From CAZDRB01 sp964507925 (GTDB lineage Bacteria > Patescibacteriota > Microgenomatia > UBA1400 > UBA12108), in assembly GCA_964507925.1 (NCBI GenBank), contig CAZDRB010000025.1:1-11334 (forward strand): a stretch of 11,334 nt of DNA, written 5' to 3'. Below, one piece after another: positions 1-7,400 of the stretch (position 1 is the stretch's first letter; every line of letters starts with the position of its first letter). Made by a program: the position numbers and the translations under genes. The notes below the pieces were generated by a model. That model was given only the letters and a program-made list of their open reading frames with translations, ran no database searches and was not told the DNA's origin.

Positions 1-160
1 CAGCGTCGATATCGGCGTAGGCTTTGGCTGTGGCTAGACCTTTTTTGGCGAGGACCATGGTGATTGCAGAGGTAAGGGTGGTCTTGCCGTGGTCGACGTG
101 ACCGATGGTTCCGATGTTAATATGTGGTTTGGTACGTACGAACTTGGTTGCGTCTGCCAT
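1..160 (-). CDS. tuf: Elongation factor Tu, N-terminal fragment (runs off the window)
   Basis: EF-Tu is the GTPase that delivers aminoacyl-tRNA to the ribosomal A site. Only the first 53 codons are present; the rest lies beyond base 1. The fragment reads MADATKFVRTKPHINIGTIG and continues into the P-loop GHVDHGKT at residues 20-27, the EF-Tu form of the G1 motif (EF-G has AHIDAGKT). It ends in the segment (AYADID) that precedes switch I in the family. The ATG at 160-158 is supported by a Shine-Dalgarno AAGGAG at 170-165, four bases upstream. The stop of fusA lies only 12 bases upstream, so fusA and tuf are almost certainly co-transcribed. The spacer keeps the fusA reading frame: TAA, four sense codons, ATG. 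Nothing in the visible part is abnormal. Identity is secure; completeness cannot be judged. Confidence 0.97.
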   Translation of the reverse strand, partial: MADATKFVRTKPHINIGTIGHVDHGKTTLTSAITMVLAKKGLATAKAYADIDA

Positions 161-172
161 AGTGCTCCTTTT

Positions 173-2299
173 TTATTTGGATTCTTTATTAATAATTTTT
201 TCGGCAATGTTACCAGGTACTTGGTCGTAATGAGACATTTCCATATACGAACTAGCGCGACCCTGGGTCATGCTCCTGAGTATTGTAACATAACGAGAGA
301 GCTCGGACAAGGGAACGATCGCATTGATGACGCGCACGTTGCCACGCTGAGTTGAGCCCAAAACTTGTCCGCGCTTGCTGGAGATGTCACCGATGACGTC
401 ACCCATAAATTCTTCTGGGGTCGTGACCTCGATTTTCATAATGGGTTCGAGAATAATCGGGTTAGCTTGTTTGACTGCGCTCTGGATGGCCATAGAACCC
501 GCGATCTTGAAGGCAATTTCGGAGGAGTCGACGTCGTGGTAGGAGCCGTCATAGAGTGTAACCTCGATATCAACCAAGTTGTAACCGGCGATGACACCAT
601 TTTCGAGAGCTTCTTTCACGCCCTTCTCGACTGGAGTGATAAATTCTTTGGGAATAACGCCGCCGACAATCGCGTTCACAAATTTGAAACCTTCTCCTCG
701 ACCAAGTGGCTTGATCCTGAGGTAACAGTGACCATACTGCCCGCGTCCACCGGACTGTTTGATGTATTTGCCTTCGGCCTCGGCATCTTTTGTGATTGTT
801 TCGCGGTAGGCAACTTGAGGATTGCCAACATTGGCCTCGACGCCGAACTCGCGCTTCATACGATCAACGATGATTTCGAGATGGAGCTCGCCCATGCCAG
901 CAATGAGGGTCTGGCCGGTTTCTTGGTTGGTGCGGATCTTGAAAGTCGGATCTTCTTCGGCGAGACGGGCGAGGGCTAGACCCATTTTTTCTTGATCGAT
1001 CTTGGTTTTGGGCTCGATGGAGAGCGAGATCACGGGCTCGGCAAACGAGATACCCTCAAGGACAATGGGTTTTTCGGCGAGACAGAGAGTGTCTCCGGTT
1101 CGAGTGTCTTTCATGCCGACGACGCCGACGATTTCTCCGGCGACAGCTTCTGGAACTTCTTCGCGGTCATTGGCGTGCATAAGGACGAGTCGGCCGACGC
1201 GCTCGGTTACGTCCCTCGTCGCATTGTAGATATAGGAGCCACTCGTGATTTTTCCGGAGTAGATGCGGACGTAGGTCAGTTTGCCGATGTGGGGGTCAGC
1301 CTGGATTTTGAAGGAGAGGCCGGCAAATGGCTCGGCAGTGTCTGGCTTCCTGACTGCAACCTCGTCTGTGCCTGGAACTTTGCCTTCGGCGGGGGGAACG
1401 TCAAGTGGGGACGGGAGATAGTCAACAACGCCGTCGAGAAGGGGCTGGACGCCTTTGTTTCTGAGCGAGGTGCCACAGTACATGGGAACTAGTTTGTAGG
1501 CAATGGTTGCCTTGCGCAGGGCGGTTTTGAGCTCGACCAAGGTCGGAGTCTCACCGTTTAGGTATTTTTCGAGAAGAGTATCATCGGTTTCGCAGATTTG
1601 TTCGATGAGTTTGGCACGCTCGGCCGCTACCTCTTCTTTCATGTCTGCGGGGATTTCTCCCACCTCGTACTTGGCGCCGGTTTCGTCGCCAAGCCAGATG
1701 ACTGATTGTTCTTCGAGGAGCATGACAACGCCCTTAAAGGTGTTTTCGGCTCCGATTGGATAAGTCATGATCGCGGTTTTGACCCCGAGTTTTTCCTCGA
1801 CGTCGGCAAGGGTGGCTTTGAAGTTGGCGCCTAGTTTGTCCATTTTGTTGACGAAACAGATGCGCGGGACTTTGTACTTGTCCGCTTGGCGCCAGACCGT
1901 TTCGGATTGCGATTGCACGCCTTCTTCGGCGTCAAGTACCGTGACTCCCCCGTCGAGAACGCGAAGGGAGCGCTCAACCTCAGCGGTAAAGTCGACGTGG
2001 CCCGGAGTGTCGATGAGATTGATGCGGTACTGATCGGTGTAGAGAGACTTGGGGAGTTTGGGGGTCCAGAAGGTGGTTGTGGCTGCCGAGAAAATCGTAA
2101 TACCGCGCTCTTTTTCTTGCTCCATCCAGTCCATCTGGGTGTTGCCGTCGTCGATGTCGCCGATTTTGTATGACTTGCCGGTGTAGAAGAGAATGCGCTC
2201 GGAGGTCGTGGTTTTGCCGGCGTCGATGTGGGCGATGATACCGATGTTTCTGATTTTGTCCATCGCCAAAAGGCGATCTTGGGTTTTGACTACAGCCAT
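173..2299 (-). CDS. fusA: Elongation factor G
   Basis: EF-G is the GTPase that drives tRNA-mRNA translocation and, with ribosome recycling factor, ribosome recycling. The protein has 708 residues, normal for the family. G1 is AHIDAGKTT at 23-31, G2 RGITI at 65-69, G3 DTPGH at 97-101 and G4 NKMD at 151-154. The domain IV tip motif HDVDSSE starts near residue 588 and the domain V TQGRAS motif near 678. About a dozen residues (TPKLPKSLYTDQ) between the switch I region and G3 look like a small insertion relative to short EF-Gs. I kept the ATG at 2299. An internal ATG 12 codons in (MDKIRNIG) would give an N-terminus a few residues shorter than the usual EF-G start, and neither start has a good Shine-Dalgarno. 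It is followed by tuf after 12 bases. Unlike the standard str operon it does not follow rpsG: an inverted tgt lies between, so a promoter in 2300-2435 is expected. Confidence 0.98.
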   Translation of the reverse strand: MAVVKTQDRLLAMDKIRNIGIIAHIDAGKTTTSERILFYTGKSYKIGDIDDGNTQMDWMEQEKERGITIFSAATTTFWTPKLPKSLYTDQYRINLIDTPGHVDFTAEVERSLRVLDGGVTVLDAEEGVQSQSETVWRQADKYKVPRICFVNKMDKLGANFKATLADVEEKLGVKTAIMTYPIGAENTFKGVVMLLEEQSVIWLGDETGAKYEVGEIPADMKEEVAAERAKLIEQICETDDTLLEKYLNGETPTLVELKTALRKATIAYKLVPMYCGTSLRNKGVQPLLDGVVDYLPSPLDVPPAEGKVPGTDEVAVRKPDTAEPFAGLSFKIQADPHIGKLTYVRIYSGKITSGSYIYNATRDVTERVGRLVLMHANDREEVPEAVAGEIVGVVGMKDTRTGDTLCLAEKPIVLEGISFAEPVISLSIEPKTKIDQEKMGLALARLAEEDPTFKIRTNQETGQTLIAGMGELHLEIIVDRMKREFGVEANVGNPQVAYRETITKDAEAEGKYIKQSGGRGQYGHCYLRIKPLGRGEGFKFVNAIVGGVIPKEFITPVEKGVKEALENGVIAGYNLVDIEVTLYDGSYHDVDSSEIAFKIAGSMAIQSAVKQANPIILEPIMKIEVTTPEEFMGDVIGDISSKRGQVLGSTQRGNVRVINAIVPLSELSRYVTILRSMTQGRASSYMEMSHYDQVPGNIAEKIINKESK

Positions 2300-2307
2300 A
2301 CGTTTTT

Positions 2308-2337
2308 AATATCCAATGATCAAATTCCAATAATCAA
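2308..2337 (-). promoter_or_regulatory. Possible fusA-tuf promoter
   Basis: On the minus strand TTGATT (2337-2332) and GATATT (2313-2308) are 18 bases apart, resembling a sigma-70 -35/-10 pair. The -10-like box ends 8 bases before the fusA ATG, so the transcript would be leaderless or have a very short leader. A promoter for fusA-tuf somewhere in this gap is required by the gene layout, but the boxes are imperfect and lie within a short tandem repeat. Another candidate is TAAAAT at about 2384-2389, which lacks a good -35. Confidence 0.25.
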
Positions 2338-2339
2338 AC
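2312..2339. repeat. Tandem 14-base repeat, two copies, between fusA and tgt
   Basis: On the plus strand TCCAATGATCAAAT (2312-2325) is followed immediately by TCCAATAATCAAAC (2326-2339); 12 of 14 positions match. Read on the minus strand the block is a TTGG/TTTGAT-rich run just upstream of the fusA start. It may be a tandem operator, a remnant of a dispersed intergenic repeat, or simple low-complexity spacer sequence. The window contains no third copy that I could find. Confidence 0.6.
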
Positions 2340-2423
2340 AAGGGAACTTGAATAATTAATCACTCAATAAATGAGGCAAACGTTATTTTACCGCATCCTG
2401 GGCTTGAAGTCGAGAAGTTGTTA

Positions 2424-2429
2424 TATACT
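2424..2429 (+). promoter_or_regulatory. Possible -10 box for a leaderless tgt transcript
   Basis: TATACT differs from the TATAAT consensus at one position and ends six bases before the GTG at 2436. That spacing would put the transcription start at or next to the start codon. No convincing -35 is visible: TTGAAG at 2404-2409 is only 14 bases upstream. The box would fall inside the reading frame if translation began at the TTG at 2418, so it also bears on the choice of start. Confidence 0.3.
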
Positions 2430-2435
2430 ACCCGT

Positions 2436-3512
2436 GTGCAAAAGAGTTTTAGACTACTGGACGGAACAACACTGCCTTATCCCCTGTTTTTTCCGGATGC
2501 CACCCGAGGCGAGGTCAGAGAACTCTCCTTTGACGACGTCCGAGCCGTCGGGTTGCCCGGGATACTTGTGAATACCTTTCATCTTTTGCGTGAAAAGGGG
2601 TTTGAGCAGACAGAGAAGGCAGGTGGAATCAGGGACCTTTTGGGGTGGGATCAGGCAATAATTTCGGACTCGGGCGGATTTCAGGTCATGTCGATTGCCA
2701 AGCGAGGCGGGGGGCGAATCACGGATCAAGGCGTTGTATTTGTGATGGAGGAAAAAGAACATTTATTGACGCCAGAGGAATCGATCAGATATCAGGTCGC
2801 GATGAAGACTGATCTCATGGTGGTGCTCGACGACTTTACGCCGCCGGAGGCGACCTACGAAGAAGCAGAAGAAACAGTGAGGCGCACCACTCTCTGGGCG
2901 AGGAGATGCAAGGAGGAATTTGACCACGCTACGTCTACGACTTCGCAGTGGCACGGTAAAAAACCATATTTGATCGGCGTAGTGCAGGGAGGAGAGTACG
3001 AGGATCTACGTCTGAGGTCAATCAAAGAACTCTCTGAGATCGGATTTGATGGATATGGGTACGGAGGATTTCCGATGCGGGAGGGGAAGTTTCACGAGAA
3101 AATGGTCAAGTTTCTCGCCGATAATTTGCCCAAAGATGCCTTGTTGTATGGCCTTGGGATCGGAAAGCCGGACGATATCGTGAAATGTGTCAATCTCGGA
3201 TGGCAGGTCTTTGACTGCGTGCTCCCGACCCGCGACGCCCGCCACGGCCGACTGTATGTGTACCTCGCTAGATCAATAGATGAAATTGATCTAACCCAAG
3301 AAAAATTTTATGAGTATTACAACCCGAGGCAAGCTAAGCATCTCGAGGAAAATACGCCTGTTTCTACATCATGCGACTGCGAGCTATGTATAACGCTCAC
3401 CCGATCCGAGTTCGCCAAGATGTGGAGAGCGCGGGACCGCAGAGTTCTACGACTTGCGACGATACATAATCTGAGATTTTATGCGATTTTTATGGAGAGG
3501 TTGAGGAAGTAA
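2436..3512 (+). CDS. tgt: tRNA-guanine transglycosylase (TGT) with an unusual substrate loop
   Basis: TGT exchanges the guanine at wobble position 34 of tRNAs with GUN anticodons for preQ1 or queuine, a step in queuosine formation. Numbering from the GTG at 2436 (358 aa): DSGGFQ carries Asp78, a conserved active-site Asp; Asp132 lies in LDDFTPP; VVQGG carries Gln184; the nucleophile Asp260 sits in FDCVLPTRDARHG. The zinc site is complete, with CDCELC (Cys313, Cys315, Cys318) and His344 in TIHNLR. Length is close to the bacterial norm (about 375). Catalytic and metal residues are thus intact, but the loop that contacts the base substituent, GGLAVGE in the classical enzymes, reads GGFPMRE here (residues 210-216). 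An in-frame TTG at 2418 would add six residues; neither start has a clear Shine-Dalgarno, and GTG is preferred because of the -10-like box before it. The gene is opposite to its neighbours. Arg AGA/AGG and CTA codons are frequent, suggesting lower expression than its neighbours. TGT fold and chemistry are secure; the exact base used is not. Confidence 0.92.
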   Translation: MQKSFRLLDGTTLPYPLFFPDATRGEVRELSFDDVRAVGLPGILVNTFHLLREKGFEQTEKAGGIRDLLGWDQAIISDSGGFQVMSIAKRGGGRITDQGVVFVMEEKEHLLTPEESIRYQVAMKTDLMVVLDDFTPPEATYEEAEETVRRTTLWARRCKEEFDHATSTTSQWHGKKPYLIGVVQGGEYEDLRLRSIKELSEIGFDGYGYGGFPMREGKFHEKMVKFLADNLPKDALLYGLGIGKPDDIVKCVNLGWQVFDCVLPTRDARHGRLYVYLARSIDEIDLTQEKFYEYYNPRQAKHLEENTPVSTSCDCELCITLTRSEFAKMWRARDRRVLRLATIHNLRFYAIFMERLRK

Positions 3513-3513
3513 T

Positions 3514-3990
3514 TTACCAGCGGAAGTGTGCGAAGGCCTTGTTGGCGTCGGCCATGCGGTGAACATCGTCGCGCTTTTTGATGGCCGCGCCCGTGTTTTC
3601 GTAGGCATCCATGATCTCGGCCGCAAGCTTTTCGCCAAAAGTGTGGTACTCGGAGTTACTCCTTTTGCCGGCAAACTCAACAAGCCAGCGGATTGAGAGC
3701 GAGAACTGACGACGTGGCGAGACGGGCATTGGGACTTGATAGGCCGCGCCACCGATGCGACGAGAGCGAACCTCGGTTTTGGGCTTGATGTTTGCGAGTG
3801 CGGTCATGAATACGTCGAGCGGCTTTTGTTCTGTTTTTTTGGCGATAATATCCATGGCGCTGTAGACTTGCTTTTCGGCAACGCCCTTTTTGCCGTCACG
3901 CATGACGCGGTTAATTAGCTTGGCAACTTCTAGGGAGCTGTATTTGATATCGCCATCGAGTTTTTTGAGACTTGCTGCTTTTGAACGCAT
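3514..3990 (-). CDS. rpsG: 30S ribosomal protein S7
   Basis: S7 is a primary 16S rRNA binding protein that nucleates assembly of the 30S head and lies near the E site. The 158-residue product carries the family core VMRDGKKGVAEK (29-40), the EVRSRRIGGAAYQVP signature (73-87) and the conserved C-terminus HRMADANKAFAHFRW (144-158). The ATG at 3990 has Shine-Dalgarno AAGGA at 3999-3995. It follows rpsL by nine bases, in the same frame (TAA, three sense codons, ATG). The roughly 100-base rpsL-rpsG spacer that binds S7 in E. coli for autoregulation is absent, so that mechanism cannot operate at this junction. Its stop codon is one base from the stop of the convergent tgt. fusA, the usual next gene, is displaced by tgt. 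Confidence 0.98.
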   Translation of the reverse strand: MRSKAASLKKLDGDIKYSSLEVAKLINRVMRDGKKGVAEKQVYSAMDIIAKKTEQKPLDVFMTALANIKPKTEVRSRRIGGAAYQVPMPVSPRRQFSLSIRWLVEFAGKRSNSEYHTFGEKLAAEIMDAYENTGAAIKKRDDVHRMADANKAFAHFRW

Positions 3991-3999
3991 ATTTTCCTT

Positions 4000-4413
4000 T
4001 TATTTCTTGGGCCTCTTGGTTCCGTATTTTGAGCGAGAGGTCATGCGTTTTTCGACTCCAGCGGTATCGTATTTGCCACGGACGATGTGGTATTTGACAC
4101 CTGGCAAGTCTTTGACGCGTCCACCACGGACGAGGACGACTGAGTGCTCGGCCAAGTTGTGCCCTTCGCCCATGATGTAGGCGGTGACCTCTTGTTTGTT
4201 GGACAATCTGACACGAGCAACTTTACGAAGAGCTGAGTTTGGCTTTTTGGGAGTCATGGTCTTGACGACGATACAGACACCTCGCTTTTGTGGAGAGGCG
4301 TACTCGACCATCTTTCGCTTGGTTGCGTTGTAACCCTTACGAAGAGCACTCCCTTTCTTTTTTTTGGTTTTGTTGTCTCGTCCAAAACGGACTAATTGAT
4401 TAACTGTTGGCAT
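4000..4413 (-). CDS. rpsL: 30S ribosomal protein S12
   Basis: S12 forms part of the 30S decoding centre and controls accuracy. The product is 137 residues, the long form seen in Firmicutes and others (E. coli has 124). The start MPTVNQLVRFGR matches the family, fixing the ATG at 4413. Visible motifs are SPQKRGVC (40-47), TPKKPNSALRK (54-64), GEGHNLAEHSV (82-92) and RGGRVKDLPGV (96-106). The two lysines at which streptomycin resistance usually arises are retained (Lys56 in PKKPN, Lys101 in VKDLP), as is Asp102, the position that is beta-methylthiolated in E. coli. No Shine-Dalgarno lies in the nine-base spacer after rpoC or just upstream; translation may rely on coupling to rpoC termination. 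The spacer keeps the rpoC frame (TAG, CAT, GCA, CTT, ATG). Confidence 0.98.
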   Translation of the reverse strand: MPTVNQLVRFGRDNKTKKKKGSALRKGYNATKRKMVEYASPQKRGVCIVVKTMTPKKPNSALRKVARVRLSNKQEVTAYIMGEGHNLAEHSVVLVRGGRVKDLPGVKYHIVRGKYDTAGVEKRMTSRSKYGTKRPKK

Positions 4414-4422
4414 AAGTGCATG

Positions 4423-7400
4423 CTATTGTATCATAGCCCTGTCTGGTTCGGTCGGGATAAGCCTTCCGATAATAACGTTTTCTTTGAGTCCAAAGAGCGG
4501 ATCTTCCTTGCCTTGGAGAGCCGCCTCGGACAAGACATTGGTTGTCTGCTCAAATGAGGCAGCTGAGAGCCAAGAGTGAGTGTGGAGGGCAGCGCGAGTG
4601 ACTCCGAGCATGACTGAGAGCGCGGTTGCGGGCTCTCCGCCTTCGGCAAGTGTTGCCTCGTTGCCTAGATCAAAGGCAAAGCGATCAACGATCTCGCCGC
4701 CAATGAGAGCTGTATCGCCTGATTCCTCGACTTTGACCTTGCTTGTCATTTCGCGAACAACAACCTCAAAGTGCTTGTCGGAAATCGGAATTCCTTGAGA
4801 CTCATAAACTGCCTGAATTTCTTGAATTAGATAAATCTGGGCGTCACGGATACCGCGGACTCTCAAGACTTCTTGAATGTTTTGAGGGCCACTTGCAAGC
4901 GGGAAGCCGGCGGTGACAGTATCTTTGTCTTTGACTGCTAGAGTGAGAGTTGCTGGTACAAAGTATTCTTCGGTCATACCCCCGTTTCCTGATGAGGTGA
5001 TTGTGACCTTGGCTCCGTCGGTCGTTTCCTCGACTTTAACCTTGCCAGAAATGCCAGCAAGAGGTGCAGCGATCTTGGGGTTTCTGGCTTCGAAGAGCTC
5101 TTCGACGCGTGGCAAGCCCTGGGTCACGTCCAAGCCGACGATACCTCCAGCGTGCTTGACCCGCATGGTTAGCTGAGTACCTGGTTCACCAATTGATTGA
5201 GCGGCAATGACACCGACGGGGCTCCCGATCTCGACGAGTTTCCTCGTACCAAAGTCCCAACCGTAACACTGTGCACATAGTCCGTAGCGAGCTTTACAGG
5301 TCAAAGGAGAGCGGATCTCAACTCCCTCAACTCCTGATTCAAAGAGCTTGTCGGCGATCTCATCATCGATGATCTCACCTTTTTTGATCAAGACTGCTTT
5401 GGACTTGGGATCTTTGACAGTTTTGGCAACGACCCGGCCGAGAACGCGTTTGACAAAGTGTTTGCCGCGATGACCGGTTGTTGGAATCTCAAGAGATTCT
5501 GTACTCTCACAGTCCGCCTCTCTGATGATTGAGGTGTGGGAGACGTCGACCAAGCGGCGGGTCAAGTAACCGGCGTCAGCTGTTTTGAGAGCGGAGTCGG
5601 TCAAACCTTTTCTTGAGCCACGAGACGAGGTCACGTATTCAAAGATCGAGAGACCCTCCCGGAAGTTAGATTTGGTTGGCATCTCGACGATCTTGCCAAG
5701 TGGGTCAACCACGAGTCCGCGCATAGCTGAGAGCTGCTTGATTTGGTCGCGAGAGGCACGAGTACCACCTGAGTCGATAATGATCTTGACGGCGTTTCTT
5801 TCATCAAATTTGTCCCAGGTTGCAGTCGCGATCTCTTCGGTGGTCTCCATCCAGACTTCAAAGGAGAGGCGACGCTTTTCTTCCTCGGTAATTAGACCTT
5901 GATTGAAAGTTTCGAGAATTTCGTTGACCCTTGCCTCGGCGTCTTTGATCATCGTGTCCTTGGCTTCGATCATAATGTTGTCGGCGACGGCGACCGAGAG
6001 ACCAGACGTAGTTAGATACTCAAAACCGATGGATTTGATTTTGTCGACAAGATCGGCGACGAGATCATTGTCAAAGAGGCGGATTGCCTCACGAATGATA
6101 TCGGTAATTTTTTTGGCGGTGATTGCCTCATTAATAAAGCGAAGTTCTTGGGGTAAGGCCTCGTTAAAGACCAGGCGACCGACTGAGGTCGTGACTACCT
6201 GACCATCTACCCGGACGCTAATAGGTTGTCTGAGGTCAATCTGGCCGGCTTCTCGAGCGGCATATGCCTGTTCGGCGTCGCCGTAGATCGAGTCGTCTTG
6301 TTTGAGGTCGGGGTTAAAGCTCGTGAGATAGTAACAGCCGAGCGCCATTTCTTTGTTTGGGACTGTGATCGGGCTACCGTTAGCTGGTTTGAGGAGATTG
6401 TTTTTGGCCATCATCCTGGTTCTTGCATCTTCGATTGCGGTCTCGGACAAAGGCACGTGAACGGCCATTTGATCACCGTCAAAGTCGGCGTTGTAACCTG
6501 CGCAGACACAAGGATGAAGTTGAATGGCGTTGCCTTCGATCAAGACTGGGTAGAAGGCTTGAATACCTAACTTATGTAGGGTTGGGGCGCGGTTCAAGAG
6601 AACCGGGTGATTTTTGGTGATGCGCTCGAGAATGTCAAAAACCAAAGGATCTTTTCTTTCGATTGCGTGCTTGGCGCTCTTGACGTTAGGAGCTGTGCCC
6701 TCGGCAATGAGTTCTCGAAGAACGTACGGCTTGAACATTTCAAGCGCCATGTCTTTGGGGATACCACACTCGGAGAGCTTGAGTTCGGGACCAACGACGA
6801 TGACTGAGCGACCTGAGTAGTCGACGCGTTTACCAAGGAGGTTTTGGCGGAAACGGCCTTGTTTGCCTGAGAGCATGTCGGAGAGTGAGCGAAGAGGTTT
6901 AACGACTCGACGACGAGTGGTCTTGGCTTGAGAGGCGTCGATAAGTGAGTCGACGGCTTCTTGGAGCATGCGCTTTTCGTTTCTCAAGATAATCTCGGGG
7001 GCCCCAAGATCAATCAAGTGTTTGAGGCGGTTGTTGCGATTGATGACGCGGCGGTAGAGATCGTTTAAGTCAGAGGAAGCAAAGCGGCCACCTGAGAGCT
7101 GAACCATGGGCCTAAGCTCTGGAGGAAGAACGGGCAAGACTTTGAGGACCATCCAGGTTGGAGAGAGGCCGGCATTCTTCAGGCCGTCAACTACCTTGAG
7201 TCTTTTGCCGAGTTTGGTACGACGGACGCTAGCCGTACCCTCTTCTTTGAGTTCGAGCTTGATTTCTTTGGAGAGTTTTTGCAGATCGATTGTCTCGAGG
7301 TATTCGAGAATGGTCTCGGCTCCCATGCCGACTTTGAGATGTCCTGTGGCGTCGTATTCGTCGAGCTTGAGGTATTCGTCTTCGGCCATGACCGTTCCGG

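Larger units (their letters stand above)
2300..2435. other. Divergent intergenic region between fusA and tgt
   Basis: This AT-rich spacer is the only sizeable non-coding stretch. It must hold the promoter for tgt (rightward) and, given the layout, probably one for fusA-tuf (leftward). Besides the tandem repeat and -10-like boxes it contains a short inverted repeat, CTCA-ATAAA-TGAG (2363-2375), and an imperfect one, GGCAAA/TTTACC (2375-2392). Either could be an operator, but both are too short to call. No tRNA, riboswitch or terminator structure is apparent. Confidence 0.6.

Noticed and set aside
365..1492. Long plus-strand open frames (204 and 166 aa) opposite fusA
   Set aside because: They lie in the frame exactly complementary to the fusA codons and stay open because fusA rarely uses TTA, CTA and TCA. 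The translations show no domain or sensible composition, and EF-G is unmistakable on the other strand.
2363..2392. Short inverted repeats in the tgt-fusA spacer as terminators or riboswitches
   Set aside because: Stems are four base pairs or imperfect, without a U-tract; expected by chance in AT-rich sequence. Mentioned only as possible operators.
2371..2571. ATG-initiated 66-codon frame overlapping the start of tgt
   Set aside because: It is out of frame with tgt and runs through the conserved TGT N-terminal coding sequence; the product resembles nothing and the start has no ribosome binding site. Possible leader peptide considered but unsupported.
4000..4413. Natural streptomycin-resistance substitutions in S12
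   Set aside because: Both key lysines (PKKPN and VKDLP) and the neighbouring proline are the sensitive type.
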